NCBI RefSeq assembly: GCF_010211745.1
Contig: NZ_PDWQ01000003.1
Coordinates: 372,001-436,000 of the forward strand
DNA: 64,000 nt
Direction: 5' to 3'
Origin: Pseudoxanthomonas kalamensis DSM 18571
Lineage (GTDB): Bacteria; Pseudomonadota; Gammaproteobacteria; Xanthomonadales; Xanthomonadaceae
Program-made: the position numbers and the translations under genes
Shown here: one piece after another, positions 48,994 through 55,469 of the stretch
Layout of the letters: each line of letters starts with the position of its first letter
Numbering within the stretch: the first letter of the stretch is position 1
Notes under the pieces: model-generated
Databases searched by the model: none
Told to the model about the DNA's origin: nothing
What the model saw: only the letters and a program-made list of their open reading frames with translations

Positions 48994-50060
48994 ACGGTCC
49001 GCTCAACTTCACTCCCTTCACCCTGGCGCAGGAAGCGCTGAACATGCAGCAGAAGCTGGCCGCCGGCCTGCGCGTGCTGCCGCAGGTGGAGGATGTGCAC
49101 TACGGCGCCACCGAGAAGCAGGAAGTCTGGCGCGACGGCAAGGTCGTGCTGTACCGCTTCGTCGGCGAGCGTGAACCTACCGCCAAGGTGCCGCTGCTGA
49201 TCGCCTATGCGCTGGTCAACCGGCCGTACATGGTCGACCTGCAATCCGACCGTTCGCTTGTCAAAGGGCTGCTGGCGCAGGGCGAGGATGTCTACATCAT
49301 CGACTGGGGCTACCCGGATCGCTCCGACCGCTACCTGGAGCTGGGCGACTACATCAACCGCTTCATCGACGGCGCCATCGACCACCTGCGCCAGAGCAGC
49401 GGGCAGGACGCGGTCAACCTGCTGGGCATCTGCCAGGGCGGGGCGTTCTCGCTGTGCTACGCGGCGCTGCACCCGGAAAAGGTCCGCAATCTGATCACCA
49501 TGGTCACGCCGGTGGATTTCCACACCGCCGACAACATGCTGTCCAACTGGACGCAGGAAATGGACGTGGACTTGTTCGTCGACACGCTGGGCAACGTGCC
49601 GGCCGACCTGATGAACGCCAGCTACCTGATGCTGAAACCGTTCCGGTTGAACCTGCAGAAGTACGTCGGCCTGATGGACATTCTCGACGACACGCATGCG
49701 GTCGAGGATTTCCTGCGCATGGAGAAGTGGATCTTCGATTCGCCCGACCTGGCCGGCGAGGCCTTCCGCCAGTTCATCAAGCAGTTCTACCAGGCCAACG
49801 GTTTCGTCAACGGCTGCATCCGCATCGACGACGAGGCCGTGGATCTGGGTTTCGTCGACATGCCGGTGCTGAACATCTTCGCCGAGCAGGATCATCTGGT
49901 GCCGCCGGACGCCTCGCGGGCGATGCAGAAGCTGGTCGGCACCCGCGACTACACCGAACTGAGCTTCCGCGGCGGGCACATCGGCATCTACGTCTCCAGC
50001 CGCGCCCAGCGCGAAGTGCCGACGGCGATCCACGACTGGCTGGCCAAGCGTTCGCGCTGA
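48990..50060 (+). CDS. phaC: Class III PHA synthase catalytic subunit PhaC
   Basis: PhaC polymerises (R)-3-hydroxyacyl-CoA into polyhydroxyalkanoate at the granule surface. The 356-residue length is that of class III enzymes (about 355), shorter than class I. The lipase-like box is GICQGG with nucleophile Cys148; the triad is completed by Asp in NIFAEQDHLVPP and His in FRGGHIGIYVS, in the positions known for the Allochromatium enzyme. Class III enzymes favour short-chain monomers such as 3-hydroxybutyrate. It overlaps phaE by four bases. Confidence 0.96.
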   Translation: MNGPLNFTPFTLAQEALNMQQKLAAGLRVLPQVEDVHYGATEKQEVWRDGKVVLYRFVGEREPTAKVPLLIAYALVNRPYMVDLQSDRSLVKGLLAQGEDVYIIDWGYPDRSDRYLELGDYINRFIDGAIDHLRQSSGQDAVNLLGICQGGAFSLCYAALHPEKVRNLITMVTPVDFHTADNMLSNWTQEMDVDLFVDTLGNVPADLMNASYLMLKPFRLNLQKYVGLMDILDDTHAVEDFLRMEKWIFDSPDLAGEAFRQFIKQFYQANGFVNGCIRIDDEAVDLGFVDMPVLNIFAEQDHLVPPDASRAMQKLVGTRDYTELSFRGGHIGIYVSSRAQREVPTAIHDWLAKRSR

Positions 50061-50111
50061 CCCGGGCGCCGCGCGCTAGACTTGCCGGCGAGCCAGCAGG
50101 AGGGCCATGCC

Positions 50112-50321
50112 ATGTCCGCATCCCCCGAGTCCCGCCCGTTCACGCGCTCGCTGAATGATCGGATGATCGCCGGCGTCATGGGCGGTATCGCCCGCCGCTT
50201 CGGCTGGAGCAGCACGCTGCTGCGGATCGTGTTCGTGCTGGTGTCGATCCTGTCGGCGGCGTTCCCCGGCATCCTGGTCTATCTGATCCTGTGGCTGCTG
50301 ATGCCGATGCAGACGGACTGA
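50112..50321 (+). CDS. PspC-domain membrane protein
   Basis: The 69-residue protein has a PspC domain: RSLNDRMIAGVMGGIARRFGW, then a membrane helix (STLLRIVFVLVSILSAAFPGILVYLILWLLMP, written here in full only as its boundaries: residues about 35-64). It is a stand-alone PspC-like protein without the Psp operon. ATG at 50112 has AGGAGG eight bases upstream. It is followed after five bases by an unknown membrane-protein gene. Confidence 0.85.
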   Translation: MSASPESRPFTRSLNDRMIAGVMGGIARRFGWSSTLLRIVFVLVSILSAAFPGILVYLILWLLMPMQTD

Positions 50322-50326
50322 GGCCG

Positions 50327-50782
50327 ATGCCCCGTGCCGTGGTCGTGTTGCAGCGCCTGCTGGGCGCGGCGTGGACCTTGCCCAACACCCTGATCGGATT
50401 GCTGGCCGGCGCGGCCGGGTTGCCGTTCGGCGCCCGGGTGGCGTGGCGTGGCGCGGAACTGGCGCTGGTGTTCCGACGCTGGCCGTGGGGGCCGGGCGGG
50501 GCGATCACCTTCGGCAACGTCATCCTGCACACCGGCCATGATCTGGATGTGGCGTGTTCCACCTACGAACACCGCGCCGGCCGTTGCGAACATCCGCTAG
50601 TGCGGCTGGGCGACCACGAACGCGCGCATGTGTACCAGTACATGCTGCTGGGGCCACTGTTCCTGCCGGTGTACCTGCTGTGCGGTGGAGTCAGCGTGCG
50701 CAACCCGTTCGAACGGGCCGCCGACCGTTATGCCCTGACCGGGCGCGGCTGGTGGCCGGGCATCGGCGCGCCGGGCGAATGA
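50327..50782 (+). CDS. Membrane protein with HExxH motif, unknown function
   Basis: This 151-residue protein has hydrophobic segments near residues 10-35 (TLPNTLIGLLAGAAGLPFGA) and 105-125 (MLLGPLFLPVYLLCGG). Between them lies ITFGNVILHTGH and LGDHERAHVYQY, which contains the HExxH metalloprotease pattern (HERAH). A protease role is a guess; the motif may be incidental. It starts five bases after pspC. A 278-bp internal part (50361-50638) is repeated at 50874. Confidence 0.7.
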   Translation: MPRAVVVLQRLLGAAWTLPNTLIGLLAGAAGLPFGARVAWRGAELALVFRRWPWGPGGAITFGNVILHTGHDLDVACSTYEHRAGRCEHPLVRLGDHERAHVYQYMLLGPLFLPVYLLCGGVSVRNPFERAADRYALTGRGWWPGIGAPGE

Positions 50783-50792
50783 ACCCACGTGC

Positions 50793-50810
50793 GGTGGGCC
50801 AGGGCCCACC
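50793..50810. repeat. Palindromic element (GGTGGGCC type)
   Basis: GGTGGGCC-AG-GGCCCACC is a perfect 8-bp inverted repeat, followed by CTACGCGG. It is a REP-like element related in design to the two 40-bp repeats next to it. Confidence 0.6.
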
Positions 50811-50834
50811 CTACGCGGATCAAAGGATGACGGC

Positions 50835-50874
50835 AGGTTCCGTAGGGCGGGCTCAAGCCCGCCTTACGCGGGTT
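50835..50874 (+). repeat. 40-bp palindromic direct repeat, copy 1
   Basis: It is identical to 51150-51189. The core is GGCGGGCT-CA-AGCCCGCC flanked by GTA and TAC, a REP-like hairpin. It immediately precedes the duplicated gene fragment. Confidence 0.85.
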
Positions 50875-51151
50875 GGGCGTGGCGTGGACCTTGCCCAACA
50901 CCCTGATCGGATTGCTGGCTGGCGTGGCCGGGTTGCCGTTCGGCGCCCGGGTGGCGTGGCGCGGCGCGGAACTGGCGCTGGTGTTCCGACGCTGGCCGTG
51001 GGGGCCGGGCGGGGCGATCACCTTCGGCAACGTCATCCTGCACACCGGCCATGATCTGGATGTGGCGTGTTCCACCTACGAACACCGTGCCGGCCGTTGC
51101 GAACATCCGCTAGTGCGGCTGGGCGACCACGAACGCGCGCATGTGTACCAG
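50874..51151 (+). pseudogene. Duplicated internal fragment of the HExxH membrane protein gene
   Basis: The 278 bp match 50361-50638 with about five base differences (offset 513). The fragment encodes the protein from AWTLPNTLIGLL to DHERAHVYQ, lacks the first 11 and last 48 residues, and is cut exactly where the second 40-bp repeat begins. It could be read from an upstream start as about 95 residues (50873-51160), but it has no C-terminal membrane segment and is probably a remnant. Confidence 0.85.
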
Positions 51152-51189
51152 GTTCCGTAGGGCGGGCTCAAGCCCGCCTTACGCGGGTT
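51150..51189 (+). repeat. 40-bp palindromic direct repeat, copy 2
   Basis: It is identical to 50835-50874 and closes the duplicated gene fragment, giving a 315-bp unit (40-bp repeat plus fragment). Confidence 0.85.
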
Positions 51190-51310
51190 ACGGGACGCAG
51201 CGGATCACATGGGCTACCAACCTGGAGATTCGACTTCCTGATCACCAAGACGCTCGCGCTTCTCTCCGGTAGCGCGAACTAGTCCGGGGTTGTGGCCGGG
51301 CGGAGGCGGG

Positions 51311-51350
51311 GTCGGCACCTTTTCGGCGGGGTGTCGGCCCGACTTTTTTA
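51311..51350 (+). terminator. Terminator-like hairpin with T-tract
   Basis: GTCGG-CACC pairs with GGTG and CCGAC across a 5-base bulge, followed by TTTTTT. It would end transcripts from the pspC region. Confidence 0.55.
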
Positions 51351-51353
51351 TGC

Positions 51354-51371
51354 GAAGCGATACATCGCTTC
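51354..51371. repeat. 18-bp perfect palindrome near a DnaA box
   Basis: GAAGCGAT-AC-ATCGCTTC has 8-bp perfect arms. It lies 13 bases before a consensus DnaA box and an AT-rich run, so it may be a protein-binding site of an origin or promoter. Confidence 0.5.
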
Positions 51372-51384
51372 ATCGGCATGAAAG

Positions 51385-51393
51385 TTATCCACA
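51385..51393 (+). promoter_or_regulatory. DnaA box
   Basis: TTATCCACA is the strict consensus DnaA box, followed by the AT-rich stretch GAATATCAACAAAAATAGAA. A single box is not enough for a chromosomal origin; it may be part of a mobile-element origin or a DnaA-regulated promoter. Confidence 0.45.
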
Positions 51394-51610
51394 GAATATC
51401 AACAAAAATAGAACAACGGTCTTGACCCGCTTTCCGTAGCGTTCCGTAGGTATCCCCCTAAGTCCTTGACACAATGTTGCATCTCACAAGCTGAGACACG
51501 GGGTACCACAATATATGGGGGTGAATATTTTTTTCCGCCACTATTTTCGGTGTCGCTCCGCCGTGTTAACATTTGTTCGCAAATGGAACACTGCGTGTGA
51601 CGTTCATCCA

Positions 51611-51640
51611 AGAAAAAACCCTCGCTTGCAGACGAGGGTT
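51611..51640 (-). terminator. Minus-strand rho-independent terminator
   Basis: Read on the minus strand, AACCCTCG-TCTGCAAG-CGAGGGTT is followed by a run of T residues. It implies a minus-strand transcript from the 51.65-51.9 kb region, although no gene is recognised on that strand. Upstream of it on that strand is CACCTCCTTA. Confidence 0.75.
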
Positions 51641-51897
51641 CGTTCCAAAACTGCTGACCGCGTAAGGAGGTGCCACAACCCGAAACCTGAACGAACTGTC
51701 CAACAGGGCGGATCGCGACAAGACAACGCAGGCAGCCTTGGCAGGCTCGGAATTATAGGCGTTTTCGCCGTTTCCGTAAACGTCTACGAAGTCTTCGAGT
51801 GACTCCGGCCATATCGGCAATCTACGACCCCTTCGATGGGAGCGGCGGTTTCCTGTTGGGTAGTTGCAATGACCCCTCAACTACGGAAATACCGATC

Positions 51898-52566
51898 ATG
51901 ACCGCACTACCGAAGTTCGACCCGGCTAAGCCGGTTGTTGTCAAACCGCGTTTGTCCGTGCGCAGTGCTGCAAAGTTCGTGCAGTTGCCTGCCACGGAAC
52001 AGATGCGTCTGCTTCACGACCAGAAGTTTCCGAAGCAAACGCCGCAGGTGTTCATGCAGCCCTATTACGCTCCGCCGATCAACGGCATCAGAGGTTTCCT
52101 AGAGCGCGGTGTGGCTGCGTTGCCTGATGCTCGTGCGCAGCTGCAATCCATCAAGATTGCTTCAAGACGAATGCACTGCACTCGTGTGCTGGAGTCTTTC
52201 GTGCAGTCGGAGCACGCCAAGCGTGACTTGAAGCCGCAACCCACACCGCGCTACTACATTGACTTGAACGGGTTGGAGTTGCGCTTGGCACCTGATCTCG
52301 TTGCGCTCGATGGCGACGAGCTGCGATACATCTACTTTAACGCGAATGCTCACGAGCAGGATCCGAAAACTGCGCGGTTGCAACTGGAGTTCGCGTACTG
52401 GCTTCTGCGAGAGAGCGGGGTTGATGTGTTGCCGCGTCAGGTCGAACTCATCGACCTGTTTTCTGGGAAGTTGTTCCTCGGCAAGAAGCCACGCAAGGCG
52501 AGCCTGCGCGACCTTGCAGACAATGCGCGGATCATCGTCACGCTGTGGGAGACGATTGAGCCGTAA
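51898..52566 (+). CDS. Unknown protein in a lower-GC segment, probably acquired
   Basis: The 222-residue protein matches no family I recognise. It has a basic, Pro-containing N-terminus (MTALPKFDPAKPVVVKPRLS) and no signal or membrane segment. The second half alternates strands and helices: YYIDLNGLELRLAPDLVALDG, ELRYIYFN, then a long helix and VELIDLFSGKLFLGKKPRK. The strand-Asp-strand layout is loosely like PD-(D/E)XK nuclease-fold proteins, but the catalytic lysine is not evident. Codons are less GC-biased than those of its neighbours. The start is uncertain (51799 GTG is possible). A strong terminator follows. Confidence 0.7.
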   Translation: MTALPKFDPAKPVVVKPRLSVRSAAKFVQLPATEQMRLLHDQKFPKQTPQVFMQPYYAPPINGIRGFLERGVAALPDARAQLQSIKIASRRMHCTRVLESFVQSEHAKRDLKPQPTPRYYIDLNGLELRLAPDLVALDGDELRYIYFNANAHEQDPKTARLQLEFAYWLLRESGVDVLPRQVELIDLFSGKLFLGKKPRKASLRDLADNARIIVTLWETIEP

Positions 52567-52588
52567 CCCGTGAAATGGTGCGTCGTAA

Positions 52589-52622
52589 CGCCGCCGGGGT
52601 TTTATTACCCGGCGGCGTTTTC
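52589..52622 (+). terminator. Rho-independent terminator of the acquired gene
   Basis: CGCCGCCGGG and CCCGGCGGCG form a perfect 10-bp stem around a nine-base loop, followed by TTTTC. It lies 23 bases after the stop codon. Confidence 0.85.
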
Positions 52623-52729
52623 ATGTCAGCAGCCCAACGCCTATTGTGGACACTATCGTCCGTGGGCAGCGCGGGTAGTAGGAACGCGCCGCATGCGTGT
52701 GTAGGGCAACGCCGCGCCCACCTGCGCCC

Positions 52730-52751
52730 CAGCCTTACACCAGCCTTACAC
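52730..52751 (+). repeat. Tandem 11-bp repeat, two copies
   Basis: CAGCCTTACAC occurs twice head to tail. No function is apparent; it lies in the non-coding stretch before tRNA-Leu. Confidence 0.5.
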
Positions 52752-52772
52752 AGCAGCTAGCGCCCCAAATGG

Positions 52773-52807
52773 CAAGGGCCTAGCCTTTCGGCTAAGCCCT
52801 TGTTTTT
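52773..52807 (+). terminator. Hairpin with T-tract next to tRNA-Leu
   Basis: CAAGGGC-C-TAGCC and GGCTA-A-GCCCTTG form a 12-bp stem with one mismatch and a TTTC loop, followed by TTTTT on the plus strand. On the minus strand it lies just beyond the tRNA 3' end and may also serve as its processing or end signal. Confidence 0.7.
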
Positions 52808-52809
52808 AT

Positions 52810-52895
52810 TGGTGCCGAAGGTGGGACTCGAACCCACACGCTTTTAAGGGCGGCGGATTTTGAGTCCGCTGCGTCTACCATTCCGCCACTTCGGC
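52810..52895 (-). tRNA. tRNA-Leu (anticodon CAA)
   Basis: On the minus strand the acceptor stem GCCGAAG pairs with CTTCGGC. The anticodon arm GCGGA-CTCAAAA-TCCGC gives anticodon CAA, there is a long variable arm (CGCCCTTAAAAGCG region) typical of class II tRNAs, and the T-arm GTGGG-TTCGAGT-CCCAC is complete. CCA is encoded at 52812-52810. No second copy of its 3' end was seen in the window, so an integration junction is not shown. Confidence 0.95.
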
Positions 52896-52932
52896 GCGGC
52901 CGGCGATTATAGCCGAGTCGGGGGCCGCAGGA

Positions 52933-53226
52933 TCAGGCCGATAGTGCCTTGAGGACATGCTCCGGATCGTTGTGGATGGCCTTCAGCAGGGCCTTGGCCG
53001 GTCCGGTGGGGGAGCGCCGGCCCTGTTCCCAGTTGCGCAACGTGCCAATCTGCACATCGATGACCTGCGCGAACCTGGCCTGCGACAGCCCGGTCGCGGC
53101 ACGGATGTCCTTGACCTTCAACGCATCCACGTGGAACTCGCGCGAAGGCGTGCGCTCTCCGCGGGTGATTTCGCCCATCTGCTCCAGGCTTTCGGCCAGT
53201 TGTTCGAAAAGCTGCTTGTCCATCAT
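52933..53226 (-). CDS. Antitoxin, NadS-like XRE-family regulator
   Basis: The 97-residue protein has a helix-turn-helix of the XRE type: IRAATGLSQARFAQVIDVQIGTLRNWEQGRR. With the N-terminal DKQLFEQLAESLEQMGEITRGE and C-terminal AKALLKAIHNDPEHVLKALS it matches NadS/HigA antitoxins of RelE-type toxins. The ATG at 53226 has AGGTGG upstream and overlaps the toxin's end by four bases. As in related pairs it should bind the operators upstream of the toxin gene. The toxin precedes the antitoxin, the HigBA order. Confidence 0.85.
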   Translation of the reverse strand: MMDKQLFEQLAESLEQMGEITRGERTPSREFHVDALKVKDIRAATGLSQARFAQVIDVQIGTLRNWEQGRRSPTGPAKALLKAIHNDPEHVLKALSA

Positions 53227-53527
53227 GCCCACCTGTCTTTGATCTGGCGCAGCGTCCGTTTCTGCTGTGGTGTCAGGTCGTCCTGGATGCCTTTCCGGTA
53301 GATCAGCAACAGCCTGATCTGCTCCGCTTCATCCACGTAGTAATAGATCACCTGCACTCCACCGCGCTTGCCCTTGCCGCCGGCGGACCAACGCACTTTG
53401 CGCAGCCCGCCGGTGTCCTGGATGACGTCGCCCGCCAATGGGTTGACGATGAGGAACCGCTGGAACAGCGCGTATTCCTCGTCGGTCAGCAACAGGCCGT
53501 GAAGATCGGCGTCTCGACGAAGATCAT
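53223..53527 (-). pseudogene. RelE/HigB-type toxin gene with frameshifted N-terminus
   Basis: The main frame (53223-53492) encodes LLTDEEYALFQRFLIVNPLAG, GGLRKVRWSAGGKGKRGGVQ, VIYYYVDEAEQIRLLLIYRKG, a RelE-like ribosome-dependent RNase core, but it has only a TTG start at 53492. In another frame an ATG at 53527 begins MIFVETPIFTAC, the normal N-terminus of this toxin family, and stops two codons later. A small net deletion near 53490-53500 explains both. The toxin is therefore probably disabled, or starts weakly at TTG without its first strand. Confidence 0.75.
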
Positions 53528-53537
53528 GGAGGGATAC

Positions 53538-53569
53538 TACGCCAATGGCGTATATACGTCAACGGCGTA
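53538..53569. promoter_or_regulatory. Two 15-bp palindromic operators of the toxin-antitoxin pair
   Basis: TACGCCAATGGCGTA (53538-53552, perfect arms) and TACGTCAACGGCGTA (53555-53569, two mismatches) lie side by side with centres 17 bp apart, 11 bases upstream of the ancestral toxin ATG on the minus strand. This is the standard position for antitoxin autoregulation. Confidence 0.75.
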
Positions 53570-53577
53570 GTCACTAC

Positions 53578-54171
53578 TCAGTGGCTGTTCGCCTCGTCCG
53601 TGCCCAGCTTGCGTTCCTCGCGGTGCTGCCACGGGCCGTCGGCTTCGGGCACGAATACGCCGCAGCACAGCATGGAGCGCTGGTAAACGTGCAGCGACAC
53701 CGCCACCGAGTCGGCGCTGGGGTTGCGGATGGTGTGGTACTCGTGCGGCGGGATCAGGCTGCCGCAGGAGCCGGCGCCGGCCTCGATGGTGCCGACCGGG
53801 ATGAAGCGGAAGCGGTCGGCGTCGGCGATGTCGCGTTCGGCCAGTTCGTACTGGGTGATTTCCAGCCGCCCGTGCCACACGCCCTCGACGCACCACATGC
53901 CGGAATGGTCGTGGATCTTGGTGCCTTGGCCCGGCCCCCAGGTCATGGCGATGACGCTGTAGCCGTGCTCGGGGCTGGTGTACAGCTCGCGGCGGGCGTA
54001 GTGGTCGGCGATCGGCTGGAACACGCAGTCGGGCAGGGCGACGCCGTCGTCGCGGATCAGGCCGCCGATGCCGCGGCGCAGGGCGTCGGTGACTGCCTGG
54101 TCGTCGCCCAGCGCCACCGCGGCGTCCAGGGTGGCGATCAGCTTGTCGGCGCCGGGGAAGTGCAGGGACAT
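53578..54171 (-). CDS. Cysteine dioxygenase
   Basis: The enzyme oxidises cysteine to cysteine sulfinate with Fe(II) and O2. The 197-residue cupin has two metal His in KIHDHSGMWCVEGVWHG and a third in PPHEYHTIRNPS. Length and motifs fit bacterial type I cysteine dioxygenases. The third coordination and the Cys-Tyr crosslink position cannot be judged by eye. It lies close to a MetX-family acyltransferase on the same strand, linking it with sulfur amino-acid metabolism. Confidence 0.9.
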   Translation of the reverse strand: MSLHFPGADKLIATLDAAVALGDDQAVTDALRRGIGGLIRDDGVALPDCVFQPIADHYARRELYTSPEHGYSVIAMTWGPGQGTKIHDHSGMWCVEGVWHGRLEITQYELAERDIADADRFRFIPVGTIEAGAGSCGSLIPPHEYHTIRNPSADSVAVSLHVYQRSMLCCGVFVPEADGPWQHREERKLGTDEANSH

Positions 54172-54269
54172 GGCACGGGTCCGTGGAAAGAAGGTGGACC
54201 CATTCTAGCCACGGCCGGCGCCGGCCGCAGACGCCGCCTGTCGCGCGGGCCGCAAGACCGGGCGGCGGT

Positions 54270-55394
54270 TCAGATCGAATCGAGGAAGTCGCCGATGGCC
54301 GGGCCGAAGCGCTCCATGTCGACCAGGAAGGCATCGTGGCCCTGCGGCGAGTCCAGGCCGAGGAATTCGGCGTCGTTGCCGCCCAGTCGCAGGCCTTCAG
54401 CGATCTGCTCCTGCTGCTGCAGCGGGAACAGGATGTCGGTGGTGGCGCCGATCGCCAGCGCCTTGTCGATGCGGATGTGGGCCAGGCCGCGCAGCACGCA
54501 CAGGTGGGCGTCGTCGCTGACATGTTCGGCCAGGTCGAACCAGTCCATCGAACGGCTGAGGTACAGGTAGCAGTTGGGGTCGAAGCGGCGCACGAAGCGG
54601 CGGGCGTGGCCTTCCAGATAGCTTTCGACCTCGAATTCCATGCCGAACGGGTCGTCGTCGCGCAGATCGGTGTCCAGCCGCACGCGGCCGAAGCGGCCGT
54701 GCCATTCCAGCGCCGAGCGGTAGGTGATGACGCCCAGCTTGCGTGCCATGCGCATGCCCGACTCGGGGTAACTGTCTTCGCTGTAGTGGCCGTTGTTCCA
54801 GGCCGGGTCCAGCCGGATCGCCTCGCGCTGCAGCGAACGGATCGCAATCGAGAACGGCAGGGCCTGGGCGCTGCCGGAGACGTTGATGTGGGTACGCGCC
54901 AGTCCAGGGTGGCGCAGCAGCAGCGACAGCGCGGTCATGCCGCCCATCGAGTTGCCGATCAGGCAGGCCAGTTGCTCGATCCCCAGTCCGCGCACGACTT
55001 CGGCCGCGGCGTCGGCCACGTCCTCGATGGACAGCGCGGGAAAGTCCAGCCGGTAGAGCTGGCCGGTGGCGGGATCGACCGAGGCCGGGCCGGTCGAGCC
55101 CTTGCAGCTGCCCAGCGAATTGACGCAGACCACGAACCAGCGATCGGTGTCGATCGGCTTGCCGGGGCCGAGCATGCGTTCCCACCAGCCTGGCTCCGGG
55201 TTGTCGGCATGGCTGGCGGCGTGCGCGTCCGGCGACAGACCGGTAACGATCAGGATGGCGTTGCCGCGCTTGGCGTCCAGCCGGCCCCAGGTCTCGTAGG
55301 CGACCCGCGCGCCGTGCAGCTCGCCGCCGCGATGCATCGGAAACGGCGAGGGCAAGGCATGGAAACGGGTGCCGGGCGGGATGAATTCGGTCAT
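54270..55394 (-). CDS. MetX-family O-acyltransferase, probably serine O-succinyltransferase
   Basis: This 374-residue alpha/beta-hydrolase acylates homoserine or serine before sulfhydrylation. It has VAYETWGRLDAKRGNAIL, VNSLGSCKGSTGPAS, the nucleophile elbow LIGNSMGGMTALSLL and the catalytic His in SPQGHDAFLVDME. In Xanthomonas the close homologue acts as a serine O-succinyltransferase in cysteine synthesis; homoserine O-acetyl- or succinyltransferase is the alternative, and the sequence by eye does not decide. Cysteine dioxygenase follows 98 bases downstream. Confidence 0.88.
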   Translation of the reverse strand: MTEFIPPGTRFHALPSPFPMHRGGELHGARVAYETWGRLDAKRGNAILIVTGLSPDAHAASHADNPEPGWWERMLGPGKPIDTDRWFVVCVNSLGSCKGSTGPASVDPATGQLYRLDFPALSIEDVADAAAEVVRGLGIEQLACLIGNSMGGMTALSLLLRHPGLARTHINVSGSAQALPFSIAIRSLQREAIRLDPAWNNGHYSEDSYPESGMRMARKLGVITYRSALEWHGRFGRVRLDTDLRDDDPFGMEFEVESYLEGHARRFVRRFDPNCYLYLSRSMDWFDLAEHVSDDAHLCVLRGLAHIRIDKALAIGATTDILFPLQQQEQIAEGLRLGGNDAEFLGLDSPQGHDAFLVDMERFGPAIGDFLDSI

Positions 55395-55452
55395 CGCGCA
55401 AGTTTACCGGGCATGGCCGCAACGGCTGGCGGATTCGCCGGAAAACAGCATT

Positions 55453-55469
55453 GCAGGCTCAAGGCCTGC
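55453..55469. terminator. Hairpin after ccmI
   Basis: GCAGGC-TCAAG-GCCTGC forms a 6-bp stem directly beyond the ccmI stop codon. There is no T-tract. Confidence 0.4.

Larger units (their letters stand above)
51190..51897. other. 708-bp lower-GC segment without a convincing gene
   Basis: This stretch has visibly lower GC and runs of A and T unlike its surroundings. It holds a terminator-like hairpin (51311-51350), an 18-bp palindrome (51354-51371), a DnaA box (51385-51393), a consensus -35 (51466-51471), a dyad TCTCA-N5-TGAGA (51482-51496), a dyad TGTTC-N7-GAACA (51574-51590), and a minus-strand terminator (51611-51640). Open frames of 70-104 codons exist on both strands but lack ribosome sites or protein character. 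It may be the leader and origin-like part of a small mobile element. Confidence 0.5.

Noticed and set aside
51466-51471. Consensus -35 box TTGACA in the low-GC segment
   Set aside because: No acceptable -10 hexamer lies 16-18 bases downstream, so it is not listed as a promoter.
51574-51590. TGTTC-N7-GAACA as a LexA-type SOS box
   Set aside because: The half-sites and spacing do not match known proteobacterial LexA boxes; it is mentioned only as an unexplained dyad.
51515-51802. 95-codon plus-strand frame before the orphan gene
   Set aside because: It contains several dyads and the terminator of the other strand, has no ribosome site, and its translation is Arg/Lys-rich without pattern.
52575-52760. 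61-codon frame between the orphan gene and tRNA-Leu
   Set aside because: It runs through a perfect terminator hairpin and has no ribosome site.
52810-52895. Integration (att) duplication at tRNA-Leu
   Set aside because: No second copy of the tRNA 3' end was found by eye in the window, and no integrase gene is present.
55395-55452. SAM riboswitch in front of the MetX-family gene
   Set aside because: The space upstream of the start is only 75 bases and lacks the conserved stem-junction layout of known SAM riboswitches.
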